DNA of 64,000 bases from Tricholoma matsutake (lineage: Eukaryota; Basidiomycota; Agaricomycetes; Agaricales; Tricholomataceae): contig AP026545.1 of assembly GCA_026075535.2 (NCBI GenBank), positions 10,726,001-10,790,000 of the forward strand. Reading direction: 5' to 3'. The notes under the pieces are model-generated. The model searched no databases. It was not told the origin of the DNA and saw only the letters and a list, made by a program, of their open reading frames with translations. Each line of letters starts with the position of its first letter. Position 1 is the first letter of the stretch. The translations under genes and the position numbers were made by a program. This document shows positions 21,074 through 33,321 of this stretch, in pieces.

Positions 21074-22458
21074 TGATGCTCAACCCGGAAACCCAAACAA
21101 AACCCACAAAATGGCTTTGGGTAGTATAACACGAGTCAGAGGAAGGATGCAAGGCCCTCTAGATGTCACCTGTCAGATCGACCATCAAATAGTCATAAAA
21201 GGACTGCTTGTCAAAGCAGTTCGAGGCTAAAAGAATGTGTTTCGAGACATTGCAATGATTTCCGAGGTGTTGCAATGATTTCCGAGGTGTTGCAATGATT
21301 TCCGAGGTGTTGCAATGATTTTCGAGATGTTGCAATGCTTTTCGAGATGTCGCAATATCTTTCAAAGAGGTTTTGAGGAATTTCGAGTGTGCAGATATGT
21401 TCAGACGCAAGATTGGGGGACTAGACGAGTAGTAGAAGTGAAGAAAAGGCTAATGGAGGGAAGCGAGAGCGAAAATAGTGTAATGTGAGGAATTTCAAGG
21501 AATTTTGAGGAAGTTTAGCATAAAACACCAAACTTCGGACTGAATAAGACTAAACTGAACTCTCAAATCACTGTGATCTGGGAGGAAGACGATGACTTTC
21601 TTTTATTTCTTTGTATCTAGTACATCTTTTATATAAAATAAAGAAAGTACCTAAAAAGGCTAGAGAACATGAGGCAAACATGTGGAAAACTTGAGGCAAA
21701 AGACAATATAAGTATATCAGAACAATAAAGCGAGCCTAGAAGGGGTGAATATAACACATGATGAAGAAATAATAAGAAAGAGTAGCTAAAACTGGACTGT
21801 CCTTGTTATAAATTGAATAAAAGATCGGAAACTGCTTCGAGTGGATCGTATGCATGCACATGGGATCGAAATGTGTTCGATATACTCAATATAGTGTCCC
21901 ATGTGTCCAGCATGCATCCAAAGATTGTTTGAATAGGAAATACTGTGTCCGATGATGTTTTTCGAGGTTCAATGTTTTTCGAAGATTTTCGAAGATTCTT
22001 TGGACTTCGTTCGTGGCCCGATATCAGTGCAATATTGTTTGACAATGGTAGGGAATATGTCTGGCATGTGTGCAATGACAATTCGGATAGCGATATAGTG
22101 TCCGATGTCAATTTTCGATGTTCGACGATTTTCGAAGTCGGTTGAGGAAATATTGGACTTGTTCGAAGGCCGATATTGCTGCAATATTGCTCGATACTGG
22201 TTCGGAGCTCATCGACGATGTTCCAGGTGTATGTCCTGAGCTGTCCGAAGGTCAGGGGAATTGTATTATGGCGGCCAAAGGCATACAAAGAATTTCGAGG
22301 TGTTGCAAAGAGTTTTGAAGTGTTGCCAAGAATTTCGAAGCATTCTCACGACTTTGTAGAGGTTCGTAGAGGTTCGTAGAGCTTCGGAGGGGTTCATAGA
22401 GCTTCGACAGTGATCGTAGATGTGTTTTCCGAGCTTGAATGACAAGGTGGACCTATCA
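21074..22458. mobile_element. Solo LTR D2
   Basis: 1385 bp, TGATGCTCAACCC...GGACCTATCA. Flanked by CCGT on both sides (21070-21073 and 22459-22462); ACCGT if the final A is shared. Contains TATATAAAATAAAG near 21632. It is longer than D1 partly through an internal 20-bp tandem array. Confidence 0.8.
21245..21350. repeat. 20-bp tandem array inside solo LTR D2
   Basis: About five units of TTGCAATGATTTCCGAGGTG and variants; D1 has about three more diverged units at the same position. Explains part of the LTR length difference. Confidence 0.85.
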
Positions 22459-22725
22459 CCGTGAGACATAAAATTAGCCAAGATGCAGATTTTAGATATA
22501 AAAGGCAACTCCCAGAATCAGCTACACTTGTAACTGGTGATCATGGATCGACTACCCTTTGTGCTTGCTACCTGCAGTTCAACTGCAGGTAATGTGATCG
22601 ACATTACATGACCCTCAGCCGCCCTCTCATGTGCTGGCTCTAGGCTGTGATGGCCTATTATATGCTATAGAGGGAGGTCGTCAGTTGTTGCTTGTTCGCT
22701 CACTTGTTTTCTAACCACCACCAGA
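22459..22725. other. Unassigned, beside D2
   Basis: No supported coding region. Contains an imperfect palindrome ACCTGCAGTTCAACTGCAGGT (about 22571-22591). Confidence 0.5.
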
Positions 22726-23067
22726 GTGCTATCGGCAGTTCAACTGTCAATACTTCATTGTGATACACGCAACAAGATAGAACCATCTGATGCACTGGAA
22801 AATATCATGCATATAACAAGCAGCAGTTTGAAATCTACTAATGGTTGGTTTCAGAATTGGCAAGAAGAGCCTGCAGGCAATTGTGTGCAATGTCAATCAA
22901 GTCAAAAGGTTCTTCGCCGATTCTCTGTGTCTCCAGAAATGCTTATGTTTAGCTTGAATGTGACTGGAATAGCCATAAGTAAGATAGTGAGAGTCAAGGG
23001 TGATAATAACAAAGACATTATGTTGCCTTTGAAAGGTGTTGTTTACTCAGCCATCCAAGCCACTTAA
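22726..23067 (+). pseudogene. Unrecognised ORF fragment
   Basis: A 113-codon frame with a Cys-x2-Cys-like spot (NCVQCQSSQKVLRRF) and an ordered hydrophobic C-terminal part (LPLKGVVYSAIQAT). It looks like a piece of a real protein rather than a shadow frame, but I do not recognise the family. It ends close to the truncated 3' side of copia-2. Confidence 0.3.
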
Positions 23068-23189
23068 ATAACATGGGAACTGGTGGTCAGATCACTTAGA
23101 GTTGGCAGAGGACCCCTCAGCTTATCATGTGATCTAGGTCCTCAAATATTTTCAGAACTTTAGCTATTTTAATTCCCAAAGTAGCAAAA

Positions 23190-26100
23190 AATGCAGCTGA
23201 GCTGTGGCAACACTACGGAAGTTCCAACAGTGCTACATATTCTGCTTCTGTAGAGGACAATGCTATCACAGTTTGTTTCTTTGATTTCCATGTGATCGCT
23301 CCCCTGCTGCTAGAAAAACATAGCCAGTCATGGATTTGAGGTCATCAGCATTTGCATATGCAGCATCTGCATATCCATGGAAGAGGTTTTCGGTTCCAGT
23401 TTCATCTTGGGATTTTCTATATGTGATCCCTAGAGTTTTCATACCTGCCAGGTATCTGAGTATTCGCTTTATTGCACCATGGTGTTTTAAACCTGGGTTA
23501 GCAGTGTAGGTAGCCAGTTTATTAACTGCATAGCTTATATCTGGTCTTGTGGAATTTGCCAAAAATTGCAGACTCCCCAATAATCATGCATATGAATTGC
23601 TTTGATTGGGTTCATCTGGATTAGGTCCAAGCTTTATATTGGGGTCCATGGGTATACCGGTAGGATTTGTGTCTAGGGTTCACCAAGGGTTTTCAAGGGT
23701 TTTGAGAACTTTAAAATGATTTTGTAAATTATGAGTTCAATTTGACAGCAAATGTTTTAATGCATTAAGAAAAAGGATAGGTAGTAACCCTGTCAAGTCC
23801 GCTTCCAAAGGCCAAACCCAGCAGAATGTCTTCTGAAACCAATACTGCCTAAAGTGTTGTACAAAACCCATGGGTTAAACACTAAGGGTTCAAAGTAATG
23901 AAAACCTCGGAGCTTGTAGGGGATAATATATTTCTTTTATTTTTAACAGCTAGAAATTAATGTTCTTGCATAATGTTACATGTGAATATTAATACTAAGC
24001 ATATGAAGAATGTCTGATAAAGATTTTGAGTTCAACAACTGATTAGAAGCAGGACATTTTTATTGGTAGCAGAAATTTGGCTATTACACTTAGCTAAAAC
24101 CCTTGGTGAACCCTATTTGTGTCAGCTATTCCTTCATTATGGAGAATATTTTCAATATATCTCTGTTGAGATATAGTTATTGCATTCTTGGTTTGTGCGA
24201 CTTCAATGCCAACAATTTTACTCAGTTCTCCAAGATCTGTTACTTCCCATTCTGAGCAGAGTGTTTCTTTCATATGATCCATCATTTTATCAGATGAAGC
24301 AAAAAGTAGTGAGTTGTCCACCCAGATAGCCATTATTCTGAAGTCATCACCATCGCGTTGTATATATGCGCATGGATCAGAAAGTAAGTGTGCATAGCCA
24401 TGGACTTTGAGTTTGCCATCAAGTTCAATATTCCACTCTCGGCCTGCCTGCTTTAAACCATAAAGTGATTTAACTAACCTGCATACTCAACCCGTTACAT
24501 CTTCACATCCTTTGGGCTGTTGCATATATATTGCCTCTTGCAAAGTGCCATTTAGATACATGCCCTTTATGTCCATTTGTTGTAACTTGAGTCCCTTTTC
24601 AGGTATGAGAGCTAGTATTGCGCATAATGTATCTATCCTGACAACCAGTGAAAATGTTTCCCTATAATCAAATCCAGGTTGTTGTGCATATCCTTTCACC
24701 ACTAATCTTGCTCGATACCATACTACTTCCCCTTCTTATTGCACTTCCTGACAAAGATCCATTTATTTTTGATTGGTACTGCATCGTGAGGTTTCTGGAT
24801 GAGTTCCCAAGTCCCCTTCTCCAACAATAAATCCAATTCAGTCTTCATGGCCTTTTGCCATTCAGGCCAATCTGGGGAATTCTTTGCATCTTTGAGACTT
24901 GTAAGTTTGTCTCCAGCAACAATTGTGTAGACTTCTTCAATTGATAAGAAATTGTCATCTTCCTCATATGCAAAATGATTGTGAAGGTGCTTATAATCGG
25001 TACAAATTCCATGCATCTTCTGTGGTTCATCAACATCTACATCTTCCTGTGTTTCATTCTGTTTTCACTTCTTGGGCACAAGGTTTTGAGTTGTATCATC
25101 AGAATCTGTTACACCCATTGGCAGTGTGCTACCTGCAGACTCACCCTCAAACAGCAAATTGGGTGTAATTTTAATATGGTCAGGAGTTTCAGGTCATTCT
25201 GAAGGTGTAATATTGTAAGTATTTTGCGAGTTTCCACATTGTAATATTTTACTGCCCCAGCGCTATCATCACAGCCAACATATGCTTGGTGTTTTGATTT
25301 TGGTAGCATTTTTCGGGGTGTCTTTTGACCTTGTAGTAATATCCATATGTGGCTTCCAAATTCCCATAAATGCGATACATTGGGTTTTATTCTATGCCAT
25401 CCTTCATAAGGTGTTGATTTTGGGAGATGTTTCATAAATGATCGGTTACGAAGATAAGCTGCATGCAAAACTGCATATTCCCAAAGAAATTCGGGAAGTT
25501 GGTTGGCAGTTACTTCTATACCGCGTTCATTACACCATTTTTCCAACTTCTTGTTTACAAATTCCTTTCCACAATCAATTTGGATCCCCTTCAGTTTTTG
25601 GCCTTGATTTATCAGATGTGCCAAATAATTTATTACTGCTTGCATTGAGTCCAATTTCTCTTTCAAACACTGGATAGCATTTAGCGTTGTCCACAAATAG
25701 CAAGTAGTATTGATTTCCATTTATAGATTTGATCACACGTTTTCCCCATGAGTCAATATGCATCAATTCTCTGGGTTCTATTTGTCGCATGGACAATTAG
25801 GAAAGGGTTCTATGTGCTGCTTTGCTTCGGTACATGCGATACAGTCTGGTTTAGGACTGTGCTTATCAATGTTGAATCTGTCAACCAAATTTCTATCCAA
25901 TAATTTTTGTAGGCCAGAATACCTGACATGACCAAAGCATCTGTGCCAGGTTTCCCAATTGAGTGCCGCATCATTATTGATGAATGATCGGTGATCAGCG
26001 GCTTCTATTGTAAGTGTCGGGTGTCGGTTGCATACAGTTAATTCCATCTTGTATAAGTGGTTGTTAACCGTGCTATTTTCTTCCCTTTCCACCTGTATAT

Positions 26101-27521
26101 CTTCTGCCAGCTGCATCCTATCGCCCCAATGAAATCAAATTATTCTGTGTTCCAGGTACATGGAGTATGTCCTCCAAGCACAAAATATAATTGTGACCAT
26201 TACATGTCAAAATTAATTCAACAGTTCTGCGGCCCTCAATTTTTGCTTCTTTACCACCTACACCTGTTACAGAACATTTTTCCACAGGTGTGTATGCAAT
26301 AAAGGCTTCTCTTTGATGTGTAACATGCAAAGTTGTTGCTGAATCAGCTAACCAGTCATACCAGATCAATCGCTCATCATTTCCATCAAGGTTACAGGCT
26401 TCATATGTGTCAAAATTCTAAAGTTCTTCATTTACTGGAAATGTGATCAATTCCTCCCCCACATTTGAATCCTCAGTACCTTTCTTTGGTCCCTCTTTTT
26501 GCTTCTCTTTTCCCTTCTTTTTCCTCCAACAATCTCTTTCCTTATGTCCTATTTTTCCACAGTTCCGACATTTGTTACCAGCATATTTGCAACATTTACT
26601 TGACCAATGTCCTGGTCGTTTACAATGTTTGCAATAAGGTTTGTTGGAGGATTTATGATCCATGATGAGCTCTTCCAAAGATTTGTTAGTTCTGCTATTC
26701 TTCTGGGTATTAACCAGGTTTGTGCTAGAACCATTAGAATACTTGTTATGAGAGTGCATCATACAAATTTTATATTCCTCTCATAATAAGCCAATAAAGG
26801 AATCTGAGGACATTCTCCTTTTGGGGTCTGGATCATTGGGATCATTGGCACTCCCATTATAGGGTTCGATGTAAGTCTGCCAAGATGAAGGTAAAGACAC
26901 TGAAATAATCACCTTGAAGTGGGTGTCAGAGACATAGAATTCAGGGTTGGGGAATTTATTGATGTGGTCTTGATATGATTTAAGTATGTCAAGATGCTTT
27001 AGGAGATCATCCACATTGAGTATCTTGGTCTCATATAACAGGCACTGTATATGATTTACTGTTTGATGTGCCTTGTTCTCATGAGCAACCATAAGCACTG
27101 AATACATCACTTCAGCTGATGTTTTCGATCCGATGTGATTCATTTGTGAGGAGGTGACATTGTGCATGATTACTTGTTGTGCCCAAGAGTTGTTTTTGTC
27201 CCAGTTATTTGCATTAACATGATCTATGGTTTCATCTGGTCATTTTACAATGCCAGTAGTATATCCAGTTATATCACAATTGATAAATACCCTTTTCATT
27301 CTTTCCTTCCATTTGTGCCAATTTTCATCTGTTAAGTGATTGTGTTTGGCAATTCTGTTCACATTTGAATATTCTTTCGTCTGAATCAATTCAAGTGCTG
27401 GTTGAGCTGCAGCCTGTTGCCATTGTTGAGCAGTGTTAGAGGTGTAGATTCTACTAGCTTGAATAGGGGCTGAGGGTGCACCTCCCTCAGGCTCTTCTGG
27501 TTTAATGAGTTGATCTGACAT
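23190..27521 (-). pseudogene. copia-2 gag-pol remnants
   Basis: Gag opens at 27521 and contains ENWHKWKERMKRVFINCDITG. Two CX2CX4HX4C knuckles lie near 26640 and 26580. Protease reads WLADSATTLHV near 26350 where DSG is normal. Integrase has the zinc region (WHRCFGH...CIAC) and two acidic core positions, but the segment carrying the third catalytic Glu is deleted near 25515 (GIEVTAN runs straight into LPEFLWEYA). RT keeps DIKGMYLNG, but its active site reads WVDNSLL instead of YVDD. A frameshift lies near 24710. RNase H shifts frame near 23270 just before ALSSTEAEYVAL. Catalytically dead several times over. Confidence 0.9.
23674..24115. mobile_element. hAT-type MITE in copia-2 pol
   Basis: 442 bp with perfect 20-bp TIRs (TAGGGTTCACCAAGGGTTTT) and a perfect 8-bp target duplication TTTGTGTC (23666-23673, 24116-24123). 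No coding capacity. TIR form and 8-bp duplication fit the hAT superfamily. Confidence 0.93.
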
Positions 27522-27562
27522 AGTGTGTCCAAGTCCAGAATGAGTTATTTAAATATGAAAAA

Positions 27563-27579
27563 GGCCAGGGCCCATAACC
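27563..27579 (-). other. copia-2 primer-binding site, half initiator tRNA-Met
   Basis: On the minus strand GGTTATGGGCCCTGGCC directly follows the LTR; the first 12 nt complement the initiator tRNA-Met anticodon stem-loop, as in copia-1. Confidence 0.75.
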
Positions 27580-27783
27580 TATTGGGATTATGGTGTGGAG
27601 TAGAAGTTCATAGGGATTTAATGATGGGTGTTCAGGACAAGGTAGAACGTCTCGTATTCCTTTATACTACAATGTACCTATGTTATGATCTATAAATACA
27701 TGATGTTCTATTTTTATACATGATGCGCTAGTGTTGCACTAGTGATGCACTAACATGATGTGCTAGGATTGACTATCCCAACA
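27580..27783 (-). repeat. copia-2 5' LTR
   Basis: 204 bp reading TGTTGGGAT...ATCCCAATA on the minus strand; the terminal CA has become TA. Contains TATA-like TTTATAGATC. No 3' partner remains. Confidence 0.8.
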
Positions 27784-28129
27784 CAGGTTGGTCTCACATT
27801 GTAAGGGGGATGTTCATCTTATTAAATGAAACAATTTGAGGCCCAAATATGATAGTTACAGAAGGTAGAAGCTTCAGTGGAGGTATTTTGATATTGTTGT
27901 CATTTATTTGGCATCTTATGCTTGGGTTAAGCAGTAAGCTGGCTTATAAGATGCTCAAAGTGCTTCTACTTAAGCAGTGCTCAAGCTACTATATGCTTAA
28001 GCAGTACCCCCAAATTATTGTTGCTATGCATATAATGTTGTCCTGGAATAGTGCTTAAGCAAGCAGTGCATGTAGATGGTAGATTGCTTAAGCAAATGTC
28101 CTGTGGTTCCTGGTTGTCTTTGGGCTTGG
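27784..28129. repeat. Cluster of TGCTTAAGCA palindromes
   Basis: TTAAGCA or GCTTAAGC occurs five times between about 27930 and 28095, in both arms of what looks like a small degenerate inverted-repeat element ahead of the Ty3 fragment. Boundaries and target duplication were not resolved. Confidence 0.4.
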
Positions 28130-29160
28130 CATGCTTATATTGAGACCATGTGTGGAAATTACATGGCTTACCTGATATGGTGATCTCAGATCATGGATCA
28201 CAATTTGCTTCTGCATTTATGAGAATTAAATAAAATATTGGGTATTCAAGCAAAATTATCTATGGCTTATCACCTACAGACCAATGGGCAGACAGAGAGA
28301 ATGAACGAAGAGTTGGAGCAGGACCTATGCATGTTTGTTAACTACTGCCACACTGATTGGCCAGAATGGTTGGCAATTGCTGAATTTTCCCACAATAACA
28401 AATTCCATTTGGCTACTCAGATGTCACCCTTCTATGCTAATTATGGATATAATCCCCACATGGGAATAGAACCCTGATGGGAGATCAAGGTACAATCAGT
28501 AGAAGACTTGTATCTAAGATGCAAAAGGTACAAAAAGAAGCCAAAGCAGCATTAGCAAAAGCATGTGATGATATGATGTGACACATGGATCGAACTAGAG
28601 CTCCCACACCAGAATATAGCATTGGAGATTTAGTGTGGCTAAGCACAGAGAATCTAAATATTCAACAGCCTTCTAGGAAGCTTACTGAAAAGCAGGTGGG
28701 ACCATATCCTATAACTAAGGTTATTTCGCCAAACACAGTGGTGCTGAAATTACCCCAATCATTTAAAATTGATCTGGAAATTAACATATCCTGACTGCGC
28801 CCTTACTTCCCACCTGCTATTCCTGGTAAACAAACCTCACCTCAAGCTCCTATTGAAATAGAAGGTGCTCCTGAGTATGTAGTAGAGGAAATTATGGATT
28901 CTTGTCTTTGATGAAATAAATTGGAGTTCTTAGTAAAGTGGAAGGGATATACCAACAAAAATAATTTGTGGGAAGCCAAGGAAAATTGTAAGCGAGCACA
29001 TAATGTGATGGCACAATTTTTCAAGCATAATCCTAATGCTCTGTGGCGCATAGTGCGAATGGTGTACAAGGGGTTGAATTTCTGGCCTTACCAGAATTTC
29101 ACAGAGTGGACTCATAATTTTTATTCTTGCCTGGAAGTCGAGGGCATAAAAGGGGGGTAA
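28130..29160 (+). pseudogene. Chromodomain Ty3/gypsy pol, 3' part
   Basis: Integrase core end (VISDHGSQFAS; GIQAKLSMAYHLQTNGQTER) from about 28160, integrase C-terminal domain (DLVWLSTENLN...GPYPITKV) at 28600-28770, and a chromodomain core (EFLVKWKGYTNKNNLWE) at 28921-28975. Single-base shifts and stops (about 28225, 28478, 28795) break the frame. The 5' two thirds are absent. The element is a chromovirus; chromodomains in this clade guide integration to chromatin. Confidence 0.88.
29148..29158 (+). other. Polypurine tract of chromovirus
   Basis: AAAAGGGGGGT directly upstream of the 3' LTR. Confidence 0.7.
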
Positions 29161-29856
29161 TGTTAGGAAACACTAGCATTACATAATATTACAAAAATAA
29201 AAATTTCTCTTTAGTATTATGTGTATTACACTGGTGCAAGCGGTGAGAATATTTTTTCTCACACATCACCTGTGTGCGCACTTTGTGCACATGTATGCAC
29301 ATGTTGGCATACATAATGTACAATATAGTGTAACATAGTATATATACTGAATACACCCCTGGGAGAACCCTAGTTGTGTTCTCTTAGGTTTTCCACCTAA
29401 CCCTAGTGTGCAAACAGCCTACTTCAACCAACCCATCTATTATTAACCTTTCCATCAATCCATCAATCTATGCATCATATGCCTGTCCCCTTATCTTCTT
29501 GTAGAGAGATCCTGCATGGCATAGCTAGCAGCCTCCATGGGTGTTGCCCTAACAGAGTTTTGGTGAACTTGATACAATGATAATTTCAAGAAGTCCTTTG
29601 AGGATGTGCCAAGGACTGCCAGAGGTAGGTAAAATGCATTTTTACTTCATTTCCCAGATGTTGGCATTCCAGAGCATTCACAGTAGCCATGTTTTGCTTC
29701 ATTTTTCACATCATTTTTTGGTCTATTCTGATCATTCTTCTGCCAAACACCCAAAAATGATCCAAAAATGAAGCCGAAAATGAGCCAAAAATGGCCCAAA
29801 AATGTCTACTGTGAACAACCCTATTAATTTATACTGGTGGAGGGGGAGTCCTAACA
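29161..29856 (+). repeat. Chromovirus 3' LTR
   Basis: 696 bp, TGTTAGGA...TCCTAACA. Follows the polypurine tract. No 5' LTR in the window. Confidence 0.8.
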
Positions 29857-30157
29857 CTCATCACCAAAGATGGGAAACAAGTTGCAAGGGGCACCAAAAT
29901 CGAAAGGAACTTATACTGTGGCAGAGTGTCAGTTAGACAAGTTGGCACAACTAACACATTGTCATAAATTCTCTTCCCCCATGTCCAACTGTGGTGCATG
30001 CATGTTGATACATGTGCCTAATGATCTGTCTGCGCCCACTTGGATGGGTAGAAAGCCAACATAATCACATCCAATTTCATTGACTTTGAGTTCTATAAAT
30101 GCGTACCATGAAACGACATAAAATGTACAGGACATTGAAACCAAGGACGAGAAATAT
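29857..30157. other. Spacer downstream of the Crinkler-like gene
   Basis: No supported feature. Confidence 0.4.
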
Positions 30158-32620
30158 CTAATTACCCACAGCAAATAAGGGAGGACTAACGGGTTGCTTT
30201 GGTGACACTTTAGGTTTGTAGGGCGCGACAGGCAGTGAATATGTATCAAGTTTTTCTCGCCAAGCAACAGGTGTTTTGAATATCCGCTCTTTTCCTGCTG
30301 GAATGATCCCGACATATCGTATCCCAATCTCCTTTAACTTATTCTGGTCAGCGATCATACAAATGTAATTGAAACCTTTTTCATTCAAGTCATGTTCGGC
30401 AGCTATTGTTACTTGAAAGACTGTGAAGAGCCCGATGTTGGAATTCTATATGGAGCCCTATGGGTGAATGTACATCATACAGCAAGAAAACCTGAAACTC
30501 ACTTTATCGAGGAGAGCCTTATCATAGATCTCCTTGTCCTTGGGATTTAAGATGGGACCCTCGTAAGATGCACATGGGACGAGCTCGAATGTGAACGAAT
30601 CGTAAGTGGGATGGGATGGTTCGACGGGTACATAGTAATGTAATGGCTTTATGACCAAGGCGCGGTCATTCTGAGTAAAAGGCACGTACTCCATTGCGCT
30701 CGATTGCCATCTCTTTGTGCCAATATCGGAAGCCACATGCTTGTCATTGACGGCGTTAGGGCAATTATTCCGTTCGACTACCATAGGATCAATAGGGACG
30801 TCAATGCCCTCCTCCAGCAGGTCATGGACAATTGCCTCAAATAGCCACCCCGCGGTGACACTCGTTTTTTGATTCCTTGAGAACAAATGAAAGAGCTCCC
30901 TAGATTTGCGTTTCAGTTGTACTCGGTGAGCTTTCCAGAGAAGGCGTAGAATCGTGCGCGTAATGATAGTGGAACGACAACTTATCCTCTCGTCATCATC
31001 AGCAGGTTGAATGAGCACGATGAGGCAGGATGTTTCATCGTCGAATTTAGGTTCAAAGTCTTCTGCACTAACGACGCGATCGATGTCATCCCAGGACAGC
31101 TGTGTGATAGCTTGATGAAGTTTGAAACGATATGGTTCGAGGCCGCTTTGAGTAGAGGTTACGCAATAACATTCACGGGCAGATGGACCGTACTTGATGA
31201 AGAAGTCTCGTAGGTCAGCTTCGTTGGATGACCGGGGTTGAACCAAATTCCCTTCATGCGGTGCGATTGAGATGACATTATCTTACAGAATAAATGTATG
31301 TACGCACCACGAAGGATTTCTTCTAGCGAGAAAGGATTCGTGTAGAAGAATCGAGTGGGCCCGTGGTATTTCGCCCAACCGAATCTACGCTTACGAGGAG
31401 ACGCTGCTTCCACGATGAAAAATGGTGATCCATGGAAATATAGAACAAAGGCAGGGTCTTGGACAAAGTTATTTGAATCGAAGAGGGCCCAAGCAGTGTG
31501 GTCCTTCGAAAAACCCCGTATCTCCACCCACGATAAGTTACTGTTGATGGGGCGAACGCCGCTCTTGTCGAAGAGCCATACATAGTCAGGAGCGTCTTGA
31601 AAAAACGTTGTGAGACCGAGGGCCAAACGCATTGCAAGAAAGTAGTAAAGAGAGAGAGTCTTCCCTGATGCGTAATGTCAGTGGAGGGCAGAAAGAAAAT
31701 ATGAAGGAAATGGTGCACACCGATGCCCGCCTGACCAACGATGATGAAATTACTAAAACCTCTAGCGGACGCCTTTACCGCGCAGTCCCACGTAATGTCC
31801 CACTCATCTCGTACCAATAACCCCTTCAGCCTCAGGCTAAAGGCTCGATGAGTCTTCATCATTCGGAAAGGAGCACCACTATCGTCAGTTTGATGTTCAA
31901 TGTATTGATCCAGAAAGTTTTTCAATCCTATCCCCCAGAGCTCATTAGAAAATTCGAGCCAACTTTCTATTGGCGAAGAATATTTGATCAGGAGCGGCAC
32001 ACAACATGAAACCGCACAACCGACCTCGGGGATTCTGATGCGCAGACGACAAACGGGGCCTCTTAAAACGGGGTCCATCTGCAGGTCAGACGAAAAAATC
32101 AGCGAAAGGCAATTTACACGAAGAGCACTAGTACTCACCGTCGGCTGAGACGCGAAAAAGGGCACCGAGATGGCGGAACGTCGTTTAGCAAAACTGGGTG
32201 TATGACGGAGGATGATCTATTCGCACTTACCAAGCAGTTGTTTCACGACGATGTGAAGATAGTCCTCAGGCAGCTGTCCAGGAAATACATCCAACACTTT
32301 TCGCGTAGGCTCTTCCAACGCGACGTAGTAATCAGCGATTGGGGACGGGAATCGTTCCATAAGAGTCCGGACAGGCTCAATTCGAATGGGATCCTTTAGC
32401 TGTGAAGGCCAGTCAGTAGGAACGTTTGTGCTGGTCACTCGGATATCCTCACTTTCCACAGGACTAGATCTGAGGTGTCGATATTGCGGAGAACTCGATT
32501 TTCTTTCTGGATCGCCGTCATCAGCTCATCCATGTCGTAATTGGGGCTCGCAAGAACGGAGAATGGCTTTGTTTCGCCATCAATCAGACACCAAAGTCTG
32601 CAGAGTTCATGTTCAAACAT
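30158..32620 (-). CDS. Crinkler-type protein with P-loop NTPase and nuclease-like C-terminus
   Basis: Start 32620. The N-terminal about 55 residues (LWCLIDGETKPFSV...DTSDLVLWK) match the ubiquitin-like Crinkler domain with its LWK motif. Clean introns: 32400-32452 (branch TACTGACT), 31665-31720, 31252-31307 and 30446-30502; one or two more near 32100-32230 are less certain. Splicing at 31720/31665 creates the Walker A GQAGIGKT, followed by DYVWLFDKSGV. The C-terminal half (GWLFEAIVHDLL; YDSFTFELV; FTVFQVTIAAEH) resembles the REase-like module of Crinkler-RHS proteins. No signal peptide. Such proteins are known as effectors and as players in genome conflict; its role here is inferred. No lesion was seen if these introns are used, so it may be intact. 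Confidence 0.82.
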
Positions 32621-33321
32621 TGAGTATGGTAGGAGATGTGAGGACGGGTGATCAAACCGATGTAGGATGGAAGCTCATGGATGAGACAGTTGAGAGTGAC
32701 GTAGATAAACAGTTGTCAATAACGCGTTCGACAATAAGCTCTCAGACCCTCTCTCCATCGACACGTGTGTACTGGTTTTCCTGGCGCACAGCCCTCTTCT
32801 TCGATCATACGTAGCTGCTGATCTTGCAAGTTGTCATGGCTGGTCACCCATCCATCCTCTACCGGATCTCCATCGATATCCTTATCTTCTGTTAATCCGG
32901 ACTCACTTTCTCCACGATCATACGGATTTGGGGGCTAGCCCCCATCTAAGTTGGTAGGTTGGTTCAAGGCTGTGGTCGGGAGGTTGGGTTCTCAGTGGGG
33001 GATTGGGAGGATGTTCAGCGGTGCGGCCTCTTACTAGATCGTTTCTTACTGCTGGGGGTTGAGATCCTGGGTGCTGGTGGGTGGTGATCGTGCCGATAAA
33101 TCACAGTACTATGAGAAATCATTACAATAAATTTCAGGTAGAGAATGCGCATCCGGTGTATATAGTGGGGTATGTGTGCTCTAAAATACGAAAACTAGGT
33201 ATATATACGAAATGGGGGATCATCTAACGTAAATGGGAAACAATGTGTAACAATGAAGTTTAACTACCAGTTATGAGGAAACATGCGAGTGCGAAGAATT
33301 CGGACAGGAAGGAGAGGGGCG
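32621..33321. promoter_or_regulatory. Upstream region of the Crinkler-like gene
   Basis: Spacer between two minus-strand genes with no ORF I trust. It should hold the Crinkler promoter and the terminator of the next gene; a TATA-like GTATATA occurs at about 33158. No defined site can be proven. Confidence 0.35.

Larger units (their letters stand above)
23180..27783 (-). mobile_element. Ty1/copia retrotransposon copia-2, truncated
   Basis: Minus-strand copia element with a 5' LTR (27580-27783), a half-tRNA primer site, gag with two zinc knuckles, protease, integrase, RT and part of RNase H. The end of RNase H and the 3' LTR are missing below about 23180. A 442-bp MITE (23674-24115) sits in pol. 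It is more decayed than copia-1. Confidence 0.92.

Noticed and set aside
11947..22725. TET/JBP or other DNA-modification gene beside KDZ
   Set aside because: Such genes are known to accompany fungal KDZ elements, but no matching motif was seen in this locus.
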